A stretch of 64,000 bases of DNA from Bradyrhizobium sp. SZCCT0231 (GTDB lineage: Bacteria; Pseudomonadota; Alphaproteobacteria; Rhizobiales; Xanthobacteraceae): assembly GCF_018130245.1 (NCBI RefSeq), contig NZ_JAFCKP010000009.1:62001-126000 (forward strand). The letters run 5' to 3'. Position 1 is the first letter of the stretch. The number at the start of each line of letters is the position of its first letter. Below the pieces are notes generated by a model that was not told the DNA's origin, did not search any database, and saw only the letters and a program-made list of their open reading frames with translations. The translations under genes were made by a program, and so were the position numbers. Positions 41,237-49,267 of the stretch are shown in pieces.

Positions 41237-41998
41237 ATGTCCGGATTACCGCACTCGCCGCACGCGCTGGTGACCGGTGGCGGCCGCGGCATCGGCCGTG
41301 CGATAGCTGCTTCTCTCGTCGGCGCTGGCGCGACCGTAACCGTGCTTGGCCGGAACGCGGCGGTACTCGAAGAGGCGGTCAATGCAGGTGCCGCGCACTT
41401 TGCGGCTGCCGCTGATGTCTCGAACGAAGCCTCGCTGAAGGCCGCCATTGCCGGGGCGAGTGCGCGCAGGCCGATCGATATCCTGATTGCCAACGCGGGC
41501 AGCGCTGAGTCGGCGCCATTCGCGAAATCGGACAGCGCTCTTTTCAGTCGCATGATCGATGTCAACTTGATGGGCGTTGTGCATGCCGTCCAGGCTGTCC
41601 TGCCGGGCATGAAGGATCGTCCCTATGGCCGTATCGTCGCGGTCGCGTCGACGGCCGGGCTCAAGGGCTATGCCTATGTCAGCGCGTACAGCGCAGCCAA
41701 GCACGCGGTCGTCGGCCTGGTACGTTCGCTTGCCCTCGAGATGGCTGGAAGCAACGTCACCGTGAATGCGGTGTGTCCCGGCTTCACCGACACCGATCTG
41801 GTCGCCGGCAGCATCGAAAACATCATGAAGAAGACGGGTCGAACCCGCGAGCAGGCGATTGCAGAGCTCGCGAAACATAATCCGCAAGGACGCCTGATCA
41901 CGCCTCAGGAGGTCGCAGACGCGGTTCTCTGGCTGTGCGGCGAGGGCGCGAGCGCGATCACCGGGCAGGCGATCGCGGTTGCCGGCGGTGAAATCTAA
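41237..41998 (+). CDS. Short-chain dehydrogenase/reductase (3-hydroxyacyl-CoA type)
   Basis: A 253-residue protein starting at ATG 41237, with GGGAG nine bases upstream; the longer frame from 41,183 would run through the proposed operator. It shows the NAD motif ALVTGGGRGIGRAIAASL, NAGSAESAP, the Ser-Tyr-Lys catalytic set (VASTAGLKGYAYVSAYSAAKHAV) and the C-terminal AVCPGFTDTDLV and AITGQAIAVAGGEI. The length is standard. It would oxidise a 3-hydroxyacyl-CoA formed by the hydratase encoded 40 bases downstream, in the beta-oxidation-like end of the anthranilate-CoA route. Confidence 0.87.
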   Translation: MSGLPHSPHALVTGGGRGIGRAIAASLVGAGATVTVLGRNAAVLEEAVNAGAAHFAAAADVSNEASLKAAIAGASARRPIDILIANAGSAESAPFAKSDSALFSRMIDVNLMGVVHAVQAVLPGMKDRPYGRIVAVASTAGLKGYAYVSAYSAAKHAVVGLVRSLALEMAGSNVTVNAVCPGFTDTDLVAGSIENIMKKTGRTREQAIAELAKHNPQGRLITPQEVADAVLWLCGEGASAITGQAIAVAGGEI

Positions 41999-42037
41999 GA
42001 TGCGCAAGGCCCGGACCAAGAAAGCCAAGGAGATCGC

Positions 42038-42874
42038 ATGAGCAGACCCGCCAATCCCGTCACCGTCCCGCTTGCGGATTACTCGCCGCAGCACTTCCTG
42101 CTGGCCGTGGTCGACGGCGTTGCCACCGTCACGCTCAACCGCCCCGAACGAAAGAATCCGCTGACGTTCGAGAGCTACCGTGAGCTGACCGATTTCTTCC
42201 GCGCCTGCGCCTTCGACGACGCGGTCAAATCCATCGTCGTCACCGGTGCCGGCGGCAATTTCTCGTCTGGCGGCGACGTGTTCGAGATCATCGGTCCGCT
42301 CGTGAAGATGGATACCAAGGGGCTGACCGCCTTCACGCGCATGACCGGAGAGCTCGTCAAGGCGATGCGGGCGTGCCCGCAGCCGATCGTGGCCGCGGTC
42401 GAGGGCATCTGCGCCGGGGCCGGGGCGATCATCGCCATGGCATCGGACATGCGCCTTGCGGCAAGCGGGGCCAAGGTGGCGTTCCTGTTCAACAAGGTGG
42501 GGCTGGCCGGCTGCGACATGGGCGCTTGCGCGATCCTGCCGCGCATCATCGGGCAGTCCCGCGCCTCCGAGCTGCTCTACACCGGCCGGTTCATGACTGC
42601 GGAAGAGGGCGAGCGCTGGGGCTTCTTCAGCCGCATCGTCACGCCGGAGCAGGTGCTGCCCCAGGCGCAAGTTCTGGCGAAGCAGATCGCGGAAGGACCG
42701 ACCTTCGCCAACACCATGACCAAGCGGATGCTGGCCATGGAATGGGCGATGTCGGTGGAGGAGGCGATCGAGGCGGAGGCCGTTGCCCAAGCGCTGTGCA
42801 TGACCACGGCGGATTTCGAGCGCGCCTTCGAGGCTTTCGCCAACAAGGTCAAGCCGGTCTTCAGGGGCGACTGA
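42038..42874 (+). CDS. Enoyl-CoA hydratase/isomerase family protein
   Basis: A 278-residue crotonase-fold protein with AAGGAGA before ATG 42038. It shows [27 protein letters not shown], the oxyanion-hole motif [15 protein letters not shown], and [55 protein letters not shown], which is the second oxyanion and acid region. It carries Cys and Asp in the position usually held by the catalytic Glu pair ([10 protein letters not shown]), so ring hydration or hydrolysis rather than simple enoyl hydration is possible. It lies 100 bases before the aminobenzoyl-CoA monooxygenase/reductase gene and probably acts on the ring product of that enzyme. Confidence 0.85.
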   Translation: MSRPANPVTVPLADYSPQHFLLAVVDGVATVTLNRPERKNPLTFESYRELTDFFRACAFDDAVKSIVVTGAGGNFSSGGDVFEIIGPLVKMDTKGLTAFTRMTGELVKAMRACPQPIVAAVEGICAGAGAIIAMASDMRLAASGAKVAFLFNKVGLAGCDMGACAILPRIIGQSRASELLYTGRFMTAEEGERWGFFSRIVTPEQVLPQAQVLAKQIAEGPTFANTMTKRMLAMEWAMSVEEAIEAEAVAQALCMTTADFERAFEAFANKVKPVFRGD

Positions 42875-42927
42875 GCCGGCTGATATTATCCGCAGCCAAG
42901 CCAGCAACGGGGACTTGCGTGAAATTA

Positions 42928-42941
42928 TTTTAGGCTTAAAA
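42928..42941. promoter_or_regulatory. Proposed MarR-type operator, copy 3
   Basis: TTTTAGGCTTAAAA, flanked by AATTA and TAGTT so that the palindrome extends to about 24 bases. It lies 34 bases upstream of the monooxygenase/reductase start. Confidence 0.7.
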
Positions 42942-42974
42942 TAGTTTCGTGGCCGTAGAAGTGGCGAGGCTCCC

Positions 42975-45326
42975 ATGAAAGTCGCGATCATCGGTGGCGG
43001 ACCTGCGGGTCTTTATGCGGCGATCCTGCTGAAGAAGCAGCGGCCAAACGCCGATATCGCCGTGTATGAGCGCAACCGCGCCGACGACACCTTCGGCTTC
43101 GGCGTGGTGTTCTCGGATGCGACGCTCGATAATTTCGAGAAGCACGATCTTCCGAGCTACCGCCGCATCACCCAGGAGTTCGCCTACTGGGACGACATCG
43201 CCGTGCATTTCCGCGGCACGGTGCATCGGGTCGGCGGCAACGGCTTTTGCGGCTGCTCGCGACGCAAGCTGCTTCTGATCCTTCAGGAGCGGGCCCGCGA
43301 GCTGGGCGTCATCTTGCATTTCGAGGTGGACATCGACGATGAATCCCGCTTCGCCGATGCCGATCTCATCCTCATCGCCGACGGCATCAACAGTCGTTTC
43401 CGCGAGAAATACGTCGATCATTTCCAGCCGGAGGTCGACGTCCGCTCCAACAAGTTCGCCTGGATGGGATCGACCAGGCCGCTCGATGCCTTCACCTTCA
43501 TCTTCCAGGAAACCGAGTGGGGGCCGTTCATCGCCCATGCCTATCAGTACGAGGCCGGGCACTCGACCTGGATCTTCGAGACGGACCCTGAAACGTTCGA
43601 GCGGGCGGGACTGACGGGGCTGGACGAGGCTCAGTCCGCAGCGCGAATGGCGGACATCTTCGGCTGGTTCCTTGATGGGCACAAGCTGCTGACCAACCGC
43701 TCGATGTGGCGCAACTTCCCCATGATCCGCAGCAAGCGCTGGGTCAAGGACAACATGGTCCTGCTCGGCGACGCCAAGGCCAGCGCGCATTTCTCCATCG
43801 GCTCCGGCACGAAGCTCGCGATGGAGGACGCGATCGCGCTGGCCGAAGCCATGGAGCAGGCGCCCGGCATCGAGGCGGCGCTGGAGGTTTATGAGCACGG
43901 CCGTCGCGAGGAGGTCGAGAAGACGCAGCATGCCGCCGACGTCTCGCTGGTGTGGTTCGAGCACGTCGACCGCTTCTGGGATTTCGACCCGGTGCAGTTC
44001 GCCTTCGGCGTCATGACGCGCTCGAAGGCGATCACCTATGACAATCTGAAACTCCGCGCGCCGGATTTCGTGACGGAGGTCGACAAGTCGTTTGCCAGGC
44101 AGGTGCGCAGCAGCGGCTTCGATGTCGACACCGACCGGCCGTTGGTTCCGCTGTTCCAGCCGTTCCGGTTGCGTGAGATGAAGCTCGCCAATCGCGCGGT
44201 GGTGTCGCCGATGTGCATGTACTCGGCGCAGGAGGGAGTGCCGACGGACTTCCACCTCGTGCATTACGGCTCGCGCGCGATCGGCGGCGCCGGGCTGATC
44301 TTCACCGAGATGACCTGTGTCAGCCGCGACGCCCGGATCACGCCCGGCTGCGCCGGCCTGTGGAACGACGAGCAGGAGGCCGCATGGCGGCGCATCGTGG
44401 ATTTCGTCCACGGCAATTCGGCCGCGAAGATCTGCCTCCAACTGGGCCACGCCGGCCGCAAGGGCGCAACCAAGTTGATGTGGGACGGCATGGACCGTCC
44501 CTTGGAGCAGGGCGGCTGGGACGTTTTCTCGGCATCGCCGCTGCCCTATTTCCCCGACAGCCAGGTGCCGCGCGAGCTCGATCGCGCCGGCATGAATGCG
44601 GTGAGAGACGCTTTCGTCGCGGCGGCCGAGCGTGGCGAGCGCTGCGGCTTCGACATGCTCGAATTGCACTGCGCCCACGGCTATCTGCTCGCAAGCTTCA
44701 TCTCGCCGCTCACCAATACCCGTACGGACGAGTATGGCGGCTCGCTCGAGAACCGGCTGCGCTTCCCGCTCGAGGTCTTCGAGGCGCTGCGCGCGGTGTG
44801 GCCCTCGCACAAGCCGATGTCGGTGCGCATCTCCGCAACCGATTGGGCTGACGGCGGCATCATCGGCGACGACGCCGTCGCCGTCGCGCGCGCCTTCGCC
44901 GAGGCGGGTGTCGATCTCGTCGACGTCTCGACCGGCCAGACCGTGCGCGATGCGCAGCCGGTCTACGGGCGCATGTTCCAGACGCCCTTCTCCGACCAGG
45001 TCCGCAACGAGGCGCGCGTGGCCACCATGTGCGTCGGCAACATCACCACGGCGGACCAGGCCAACACCATCTTGGCTGCCGGCCGGGCGGATCTCGTCGC
45101 ACTCGGCCGTCCCCATCTTGTCGACCCGTTCTTCACCATGAAGGCGGCGGCCTGGTACGGGGCAAACGATGCCTTCTGCCCTCCGCAATATCTGCCCGGC
45201 AAGGATCAAATTTTCCGGAACAGCGTGCGCGATCGGCAGGACCTCGAGGAGCTGAGAATTAAGGCTAAGCCCAAGACCCGGGCCGAGCTCAAGGCGGAGG
45301 CGACAAAGCCGCTTGCGGCGGAGTGA
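42975..45326 (+). CDS. Fused 2-aminobenzoyl-CoA monooxygenase/reductase (salicylyl-CoA 5-hydroxylase-like)
   Basis: A 783-residue two-domain protein. Residues 1 to about 385 are an FAD aromatic hydroxylase: [22 protein letters not shown], the NADH-binding region [12 protein letters not shown], and [26 protein letters not shown]. Residues about 395-770 form an old-yellow-enzyme domain: [75 protein letters not shown]. This fusion is characteristic of the Azoarcus-type enzyme that hydroxylates and reduces 2-aminobenzoyl-CoA to 2-amino-5-oxocyclohex-1-enecarboxyl-CoA. The linked aminobenzoate-CoA ligase at 49,268 supports this. Annotation as salicylyl-CoA 5-hydroxylase is the alternative. Confidence 0.87.
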   Translation: MKVAIIGGGPAGLYAAILLKKQRPNADIAVYERNRADDTFGFGVVFSDATLDNFEKHDLPSYRRITQEFAYWDDIAVHFRGTVHRVGGNGFCGCSRRKLLLILQERARELGVILHFEVDIDDESRFADADLILIADGINSRFREKYVDHFQPEVDVRSNKFAWMGSTRPLDAFTFIFQETEWGPFIAHAYQYEAGHSTWIFETDPETFERAGLTGLDEAQSAARMADIFGWFLDGHKLLTNRSMWRNFPMIRSKRWVKDNMVLLGDAKASAHFSIGSGTKLAMEDAIALAEAMEQAPGIEAALEVYEHGRREEVEKTQHAADVSLVWFEHVDRFWDFDPVQFAFGVMTRSKAITYDNLKLRAPDFVTEVDKSFARQVRSSGFDVDTDRPLVPLFQPFRLREMKLANRAVVSPMCMYSAQEGVPTDFHLVHYGSRAIGGAGLIFTEMTCVSRDARITPGCAGLWNDEQEAAWRRIVDFVHGNSAAKICLQLGHAGRKGATKLMWDGMDRPLEQGGWDVFSASPLPYFPDSQVPRELDRAGMNAVRDAFVAAAERGERCGFDMLELHCAHGYLLASFISPLTNTRTDEYGGSLENRLRFPLEVFEALRAVWPSHKPMSVRISATDWADGGIIGDDAVAVARAFAEAGVDLVDVSTGQTVRDAQPVYGRMFQTPFSDQVRNEARVATMCVGNITTADQANTILAAGRADLVALGRPHLVDPFFTMKAAAWYGANDAFCPPQYLPGKDQIFRNSVRDRQDLEELRIKAKPKTRAELKAEATKPLAAE

Positions 45327-45377
45327 CCGCCCGTGCGACGTTAACCCATTGCCTGTGTTTCGAGTGGAGTTAGGGCG

Positions 45378-46628
45378 ATGAAGGCGATTATCGTCGGTGG
45401 CGGTATCGGTGGTCTCACCACGGCATTGATGTTCCGCTTGCGCGGCCTGGATTGCGAGATCTACGAGCAGGCCGACACCATTCGCGAGCTCGGCGTCGGC
45501 ATCAACACGCTGCCGCATGCCATGCGCGAGTTGGCCGGGCTCGGCCTGTTGCAGAAGCTCGACGACGTCGCGATCCGCACCGATCAACTCTACTATCTCA
45601 ACCGCCACGGCCAGGAGGTCTGGCGCGAAGCCCGCGGCATCGACGCTGGCCACGACGTGCCGCAGTTCTCGATCCACCGTGGCCGCCTTCAGGGCGTCAT
45701 TCATCGCGCGGTCGAGGAACGGCTCGGGGCGGACGCAATTCACACCGGTTGCCGCCTCGGTGCCTTCACACAGGATGAGGGCGGCGTCACCGCCTACTTC
45801 TTCGATCGCGCCGGCGCGCACGTCCACACCGCGCGTGGCGATATCCTGATCGGTGCCGACGGCATCCATTCGCGCGTCCGCGAGACGCTGTTCCCGAACG
45901 AGGGGCCGCCGTGCTGGAATGGGCTGATGCTGTGGCGCGGCGCCCGCGACTGGCCGCTGTTCCTGACCGGCAAGTCCATGATCGTGGCTGGCGGTCTCAA
46001 TGCCAAGGTGGTGATCTACCCGATCGCGGAAGGATCGAGCCCGGCAAGCCGGCTGACCAATTGGGCGGTGCTGGTGAAGGTCGGCGAGGGCAATGCCCCG
46101 CCGCCGCGGAAAGAAGACTGGTCACGGCCGGGCCGCCGTGAGGAGCTGATGCCGCATGTCGCGCGCTTCTCGGTTCCCTATATCGACGTGAAGAGCCTGA
46201 TCTCGGCAACGCCCGAATTCTACGAATATCCGACCTGCGATCGCGATCCCTTGCCCTATTGGTCGTCGGGCAGAGTCACGCTGCTCGGCGACGCCGCGCA
46301 TCCCATGTATCCGGTCGGATCGAACGGCGCCTCGCAGGCGATCCTCGACGCGCGCTGCCTGGCGGACGTGCTGGTGCGCGCCGAACACCCACGTCAGGCG
46401 TTGCTCGAGTACGAGAAGAAGCGTCTGCCGATGACGGCCGAGATCGTCCGCTCCAATCGGCGCGGCGGCCCCGAGGGCGTCATCGACGCCGTCGAGCAGC
46501 TCGCGCCCGACGGCTTCGACAATGTCGACAACGTCCTGAGCTATTCCCAGCGCGAAGCCATCGTGCGCGGCTATGCGACAAAGGCAGGCTTTGCCGCGGT
46601 GCCGGGTCTTGCCGCGGTGCGCGCTTAA
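45378..46628 (+). CDS. FAD-dependent aromatic monooxygenase
   Basis: A 416-residue flavoprotein starting MKAIIVGGGIGGLTTALMFRLRGLDCEIYEQ. It has ILIGADGIHSRVRETLF (NAD(P)H-binding motif DG) and GRVTLLGDAAHPMYPVGSNGASQAILDARCLADVL (GD motif), typical of salicylate, 6-hydroxynicotinate and 3-hydroxybenzoate hydroxylases. The length is normal. It starts 51 bases after the fused enzyme and likely forms part of its transcript. It may hydroxylate free anthranilate, a hydroxy-anthranilate or a salvage product; the ring position is unknown. Its reading frame ends nine bases before the convergent cupin gene. Confidence 0.85.
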   Translation: MKAIIVGGGIGGLTTALMFRLRGLDCEIYEQADTIRELGVGINTLPHAMRELAGLGLLQKLDDVAIRTDQLYYLNRHGQEVWREARGIDAGHDVPQFSIHRGRLQGVIHRAVEERLGADAIHTGCRLGAFTQDEGGVTAYFFDRAGAHVHTARGDILIGADGIHSRVRETLFPNEGPPCWNGLMLWRGARDWPLFLTGKSMIVAGGLNAKVVIYPIAEGSSPASRLTNWAVLVKVGEGNAPPPRKEDWSRPGRREELMPHVARFSVPYIDVKSLISATPEFYEYPTCDRDPLPYWSSGRVTLLGDAAHPMYPVGSNGASQAILDARCLADVLVRAEHPRQALLEYEKKRLPMTAEIVRSNRRGGPEGVIDAVEQLAPDGFDNVDNVLSYSQREAIVRGYATKAGFAAVPGLAAVRA

Positions 46629-46637
46629 GACAGGCTG

Positions 46638-47090
46638 CTAGCCGCCGGGCGGCGGCAGGAAGTGGATGTTGAACTCGGCGGCCATCGCCACCACGTCCTC
46701 GGGCTTCTGCTCCTTCATGTTATGGAGGCCCCAGAACAGGTCGAACAGCTTGCGGCTCGGCGAGACCCAGAACAGCACCTTCGCAGTCTGCTCCGACTTG
46801 TTGAAGATGCCGTGCGGCACGCCCATGCCGAGCCGGATCAGGTCGCCTGCGGTCGCCTGCGCCTCCGAATTGCCGAGCACGAAATCCAGCTTGCCCTCCA
46901 GCATGTAGAGGTATTCATCCTGGTCGGGATGGATGTGCGGGGGCACGAAGGTGCCCGGCGGCAGCGTCGCATGCCAGGAGAAGCTGTTCTCGGCGTAGCT
47001 CTTCGGTACATAGGTCTGGCCGAGGATGTTCCAGGAGATGCCCTGGATGCCCTCATTGGCCCGGGTGATGCCGGTGATTTCGCTCTTCAT
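46638..47090 (-). CDS. Cupin-domain protein
   Basis: A 150-residue single-domain cupin. The start at 47,090 is fixed by GGGAGGA about 5 bases upstream on the reverse strand; a longer frame would run into a repeat element. The metal-ligand motifs are PPHIHPDQDEYLYMLEG (His52, His54, Glu59) and VPHGIFN (His93), all present. It may be a dioxygenase, isomerase or CoA-ester-binding cupin; the length favours a small sugar- or aromatic-acid-type cupin rather than a two-domain gentisate dioxygenase. Its site between two aromatic genes suggests a role in ring cleavage or in detoxifying an intermediate. Confidence 0.75.
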   Translation of the reverse strand: MKSEITGITRANEGIQGISWNILGQTYVPKSYAENSFSWHATLPPGTFVPPHIHPDQDEYLYMLEGKLDFVLGNSEAQATAGDLIRLGMGVPHGIFNKSEQTAKVLFWVSPSRKLFDLFWGLHNMKEQKPEDVVAMAAEFNIHFLPPPGG

Positions 47091-47127
47091 TGCAGTCCTC
47101 CCGTAACGCGGTACAGCTATTGTTTGA

Positions 47128-47172
47128 GCATGATCTTTTCGGAAAACCGCTGCGCACTTTTCCGGATCATGC
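47128..47172. repeat. Intergenic palindromic repeat, copy A
   Basis: GCATGATCTTTTCGGAAAA, a spacer and TTTTCCGGATCATGC form an imperfect inverted repeat between the cupin and binding-protein genes. The preceding TATTGTTTGA also matches copy B. I recall this sequence as a frequent intergenic repeat in Bradyrhizobium genomes. It may act as a terminator or mRNA-stabilising hairpin. Confidence 0.75.
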
Positions 47173-47173
47173 C

Positions 47174-48352
47174 TCAGTTCGCCGCCTTGCAATCCTTGGC
47201 ATGGCGGTCGCCGTAGTTCTCAAAGACCTTCTGCACGATCTCGGTCTGGAACTTGCCGTCCGGACGCTTGGCCACCTTGGTCAGGTAGAAATCCTGGATC
47301 GGATAGCCGTTGGTGTTGAACTTGAAGGTACCGCGCAGCGAGGTGAAGTCGGCCTTCTTCAAAGCGGCGGCGACCGCGTTCTTGTTGGAGAGGTCGCCCT
47401 TCACGGTCTTGATGGCGCTATCGATCAGCATCGCGGCATCGTAAGCCTGGAAGGCGTAGGTGCCGGGCACGACGTTATAGGAGGCCTCATAGGCGGCAAC
47501 GAACTTCTTGTTTTGGGGATTGTCGAGATTGGGCGCCCAGTTCGCACCGCCGAACATGCCGACCGCCGCATCCTGCTGCGCCGGCAGGGTCGATTCATCC
47601 ACCGTGAACGCCGAGAGCACCGGAATGGTGTCGGCGAGCCCGGCCTGCCGGTATTGCTTGACGAGATTGACGCCGAGGCCCCCCGGCATGAACGTGAACA
47701 GTGCATCGGGCTTCTGCGACGAGATCTTGGACAGCTCCGGCTGGAAATCCAGCGTGTTCAGCGGCATGTAGGATTCTTCTACGATCTCGCCCTTGTAGTC
47801 GAGCTTGAAGCCCACCACCGAATCCTTGCCGGCCTGATAGTTCGGGACCATCAGGTACATGCGCTTGTAGCCGCGATCCTGCGCGACCTTGCCGAGGATC
47901 TCGTGCACCTGATCGTTCTGATACGACGTCACAAAGAAGAACGGGTTGCAGTCCTTGCCGGCGAAGGTCGAGGGGCCGGCGTTGGGGCTGATCAGGAAGG
48001 TCTTCGATTCCGTGATGGGCCGGTGGATCGCTTGGAGGATGTTGGAGAAGATCGGGCCGACCACGAAGTCGACCTTCTCACGCTCAAGAAGGCCCTTGAC
48101 CTTGGTCACTGCTGCATCCGGCTTGAGCTCGTCGTCGACGACGACGACCTCGACGTCGCGGCCGCCCATCTTGCTGCCGAGATCCTTCACTGCGAGCGTG
48201 AAGCCGTCGCGAACCTGCTGGCCAAGCGCGGCGGCAGGGCCCGACAGGGTCACGATCACACCCAGCTTGATTTTCTCCTGGGCGAGGGCAGGGGTCACCG
48301 CGGTGCCGAGCAGCATTGCCGCCGCGGCCAAGGTCATTTGCGTCTTCATCAT
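47174..48352 (-). CDS. ABC transporter substrate-binding protein (branched-chain amino acid/aromatic type)
   Basis: A 392-residue protein with signal peptide (MKTQMTLAAAAMLLGTAVTPALA, cleaved before QEKIKLGVIVTLSGPAAALGQQ). The periplasmic-binding type I fold is marked by LGQQVRDGFTLAVKDLGSKMGGRDVEVVVVDDELKPDAAVTKVKGLLEREKVDFVVGPIFSN and later NPQNKKFVAAYEASYNVVPGTYAFQAYDAAMLI. No ATPase or permease is encoded next to it in this window, so it must use a transporter elsewhere. In aromatic degraders this type binds aromatic acids, and its divergence from the MarR gene across two proposed operators suggests anthranilate or a relative as ligand. Confidence 0.85.
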   Translation of the reverse strand: MMKTQMTLAAAAMLLGTAVTPALAQEKIKLGVIVTLSGPAAALGQQVRDGFTLAVKDLGSKMGGRDVEVVVVDDELKPDAAVTKVKGLLEREKVDFVVGPIFSNILQAIHRPITESKTFLISPNAGPSTFAGKDCNPFFFVTSYQNDQVHEILGKVAQDRGYKRMYLMVPNYQAGKDSVVGFKLDYKGEIVEESYMPLNTLDFQPELSKISSQKPDALFTFMPGGLGVNLVKQYRQAGLADTIPVLSAFTVDESTLPAQQDAAVGMFGGANWAPNLDNPQNKKFVAAYEASYNVVPGTYAFQAYDAAMLIDSAIKTVKGDLSNKNAVAAALKKADFTSLRGTFKFNTNGYPIQDFYLTKVAKRPDGKFQTEIVQKVFENYGDRHAKDCKAAN

Positions 48353-48492
48353 CTATCCCTCGTGACGATTGGCTTGTGCTGCAAGCCACGTACTCCGATC
48401 CAAGCTTATGCCGATGGCGGCCGCCGCGGCAAGACGAGCTCGAGGTATCGCATCCTTGCGGGCAGCTGCGCATGCAAGCGGCGCGCCAATTA

Positions 48493-48506
48493 TTTGAAGC
48501 CTAAAG
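48493..48506. promoter_or_regulatory. Proposed MarR-type operator, copy 4
   Basis: TTTGAAGCCTAAAG between the binding-protein gene (reverse) and the MarR gene (forward), 141 bases from the former start and 83 from the latter. Confidence 0.6.
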
Positions 48507-48561
48507 AAATTGACGTGCGGTCGATTGTTGCAGCTTTGGACTTGCAGCCGGCTCGGATTTA

Positions 48562-48575
48562 TTTGAAGCTCAAAA
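48562..48575. promoter_or_regulatory. Proposed MarR-type operator, copy 5
   Basis: TTTGAAGCTCAAAA lies 14 bases before the proposed MarR start, a place consistent with autorepression. Confidence 0.6.
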
Positions 48576-48588
48576 CGTTGGGGAATCC

Positions 48589-49119
48589 GTGCCGGCGCCA
48601 ATGCCGGCCGTGAGTGACTGCATCAACATGCTCGATTCCGAGACCAAGGCCGTCGAAACGCCGGAGGACCACGCCGAGGAGCTTCGGCTGTGGCTGCGCT
48701 TGTTGACCTGCACGACCCTGATCGAGGGCGAGGTGCGCGGCCGGCTGCGGCAGCGCTTCGATGTCACGCTGCCGCGTTTCGATCTGATGGCGCAGCTCGA
48801 CAAGGCGCCTGACGGCATGACGCTGTCCGATGTCTCCAAGCGCATGATGGTGTCGAACGGCAATGTGACCGGCCTCGTGGAGCGGCTGGTGGACTCCGGT
48901 CATCTCGACCGGCGGACCTCGGAGACGGACCGCCGCGTCCAGGTGATCCGCCTCACGAAGCTCGGCCGGGCCGAGTTTCGCAGGATGGCTGCGGAGCACG
49001 AAACCTGGATCGCCGATCTCTTCGCTGACCTCTCGCCGAAGGACGTGCGCGAATTGATGCGCCTCCTGGCCAAGACCAAGGCCTCGGCGCAGAAATCGGC
49101 CGCGCGGCGCCGTCCATAA
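48589..49119 (+). CDS. MarR-family transcriptional regulator
   Basis: A winged-helix regulator of up to 176 residues. The start is uncertain: GTG 48589, ATG 48601 and ATG 48628 are all in frame and none has a clear ribosome binding site. The DNA-binding core is LPRFDLMAQLDKAPDGMTLSDVSKRMMVSNGNVTGLVERLVDSGHLDRRTSETDRRVQVIRLTKLGRAEF, with the recognition helix at VSNGNVTGLVERLV and the wing at RRTSETDRRVQVIRLT. The family usually represses catabolic genes and is released by aromatic acids or their CoA esters. It sits between its two own operator-like sites and the one before the ligase gene, so it is the likely regulator of the whole aminobenzoate locus. Confidence 0.87.
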   Translation: MPAPMPAVSDCINMLDSETKAVETPEDHAEELRLWLRLLTCTTLIEGEVRGRLRQRFDVTLPRFDLMAQLDKAPDGMTLSDVSKRMMVSNGNVTGLVERLVDSGHLDRRTSETDRRVQVIRLTKLGRAEFRRMAAEHETWIADLFADLSPKDVRELMRLLAKTKASAQKSAARRRP

Positions 49120-49202
49120 ACCGGCTGGCCGAGCAGGCCGCAAATCCCCTTTGCCACAGGAAAAAGCACGGCATGCCCAAAATCCGCTATTGCGCCGAAT
49201 TG

Positions 49203-49216
49203 TTTTAAGCCTAAAA
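49203..49216. promoter_or_regulatory. Proposed MarR-type operator, copy 6
   Basis: TTTTAAGCCTAAAA, the best near-palindromic copy, 52 bases upstream of the aminobenzoate-CoA ligase start. Confidence 0.7.
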
Positions 49217-49267
49217 TGTTTTCCAGATCGTGCTGCCGGGTGCAATCCATGCTGAAAGGAGCGTGCG

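Noticed and set aside
41246-42991. 581-codon reverse-strand open frame
   Set aside because: Antisense to the SDR and hydratase genes and across the proposed operator; no protein-like features.
42936-45869. 977-codon open frame on the reverse strand
   Set aside because: It is antisense to the fused monooxygenase/reductase and the next gene; composition is His/Arg/Asp-rich with no domain. Long antisense frames are normal in GC-rich genes.
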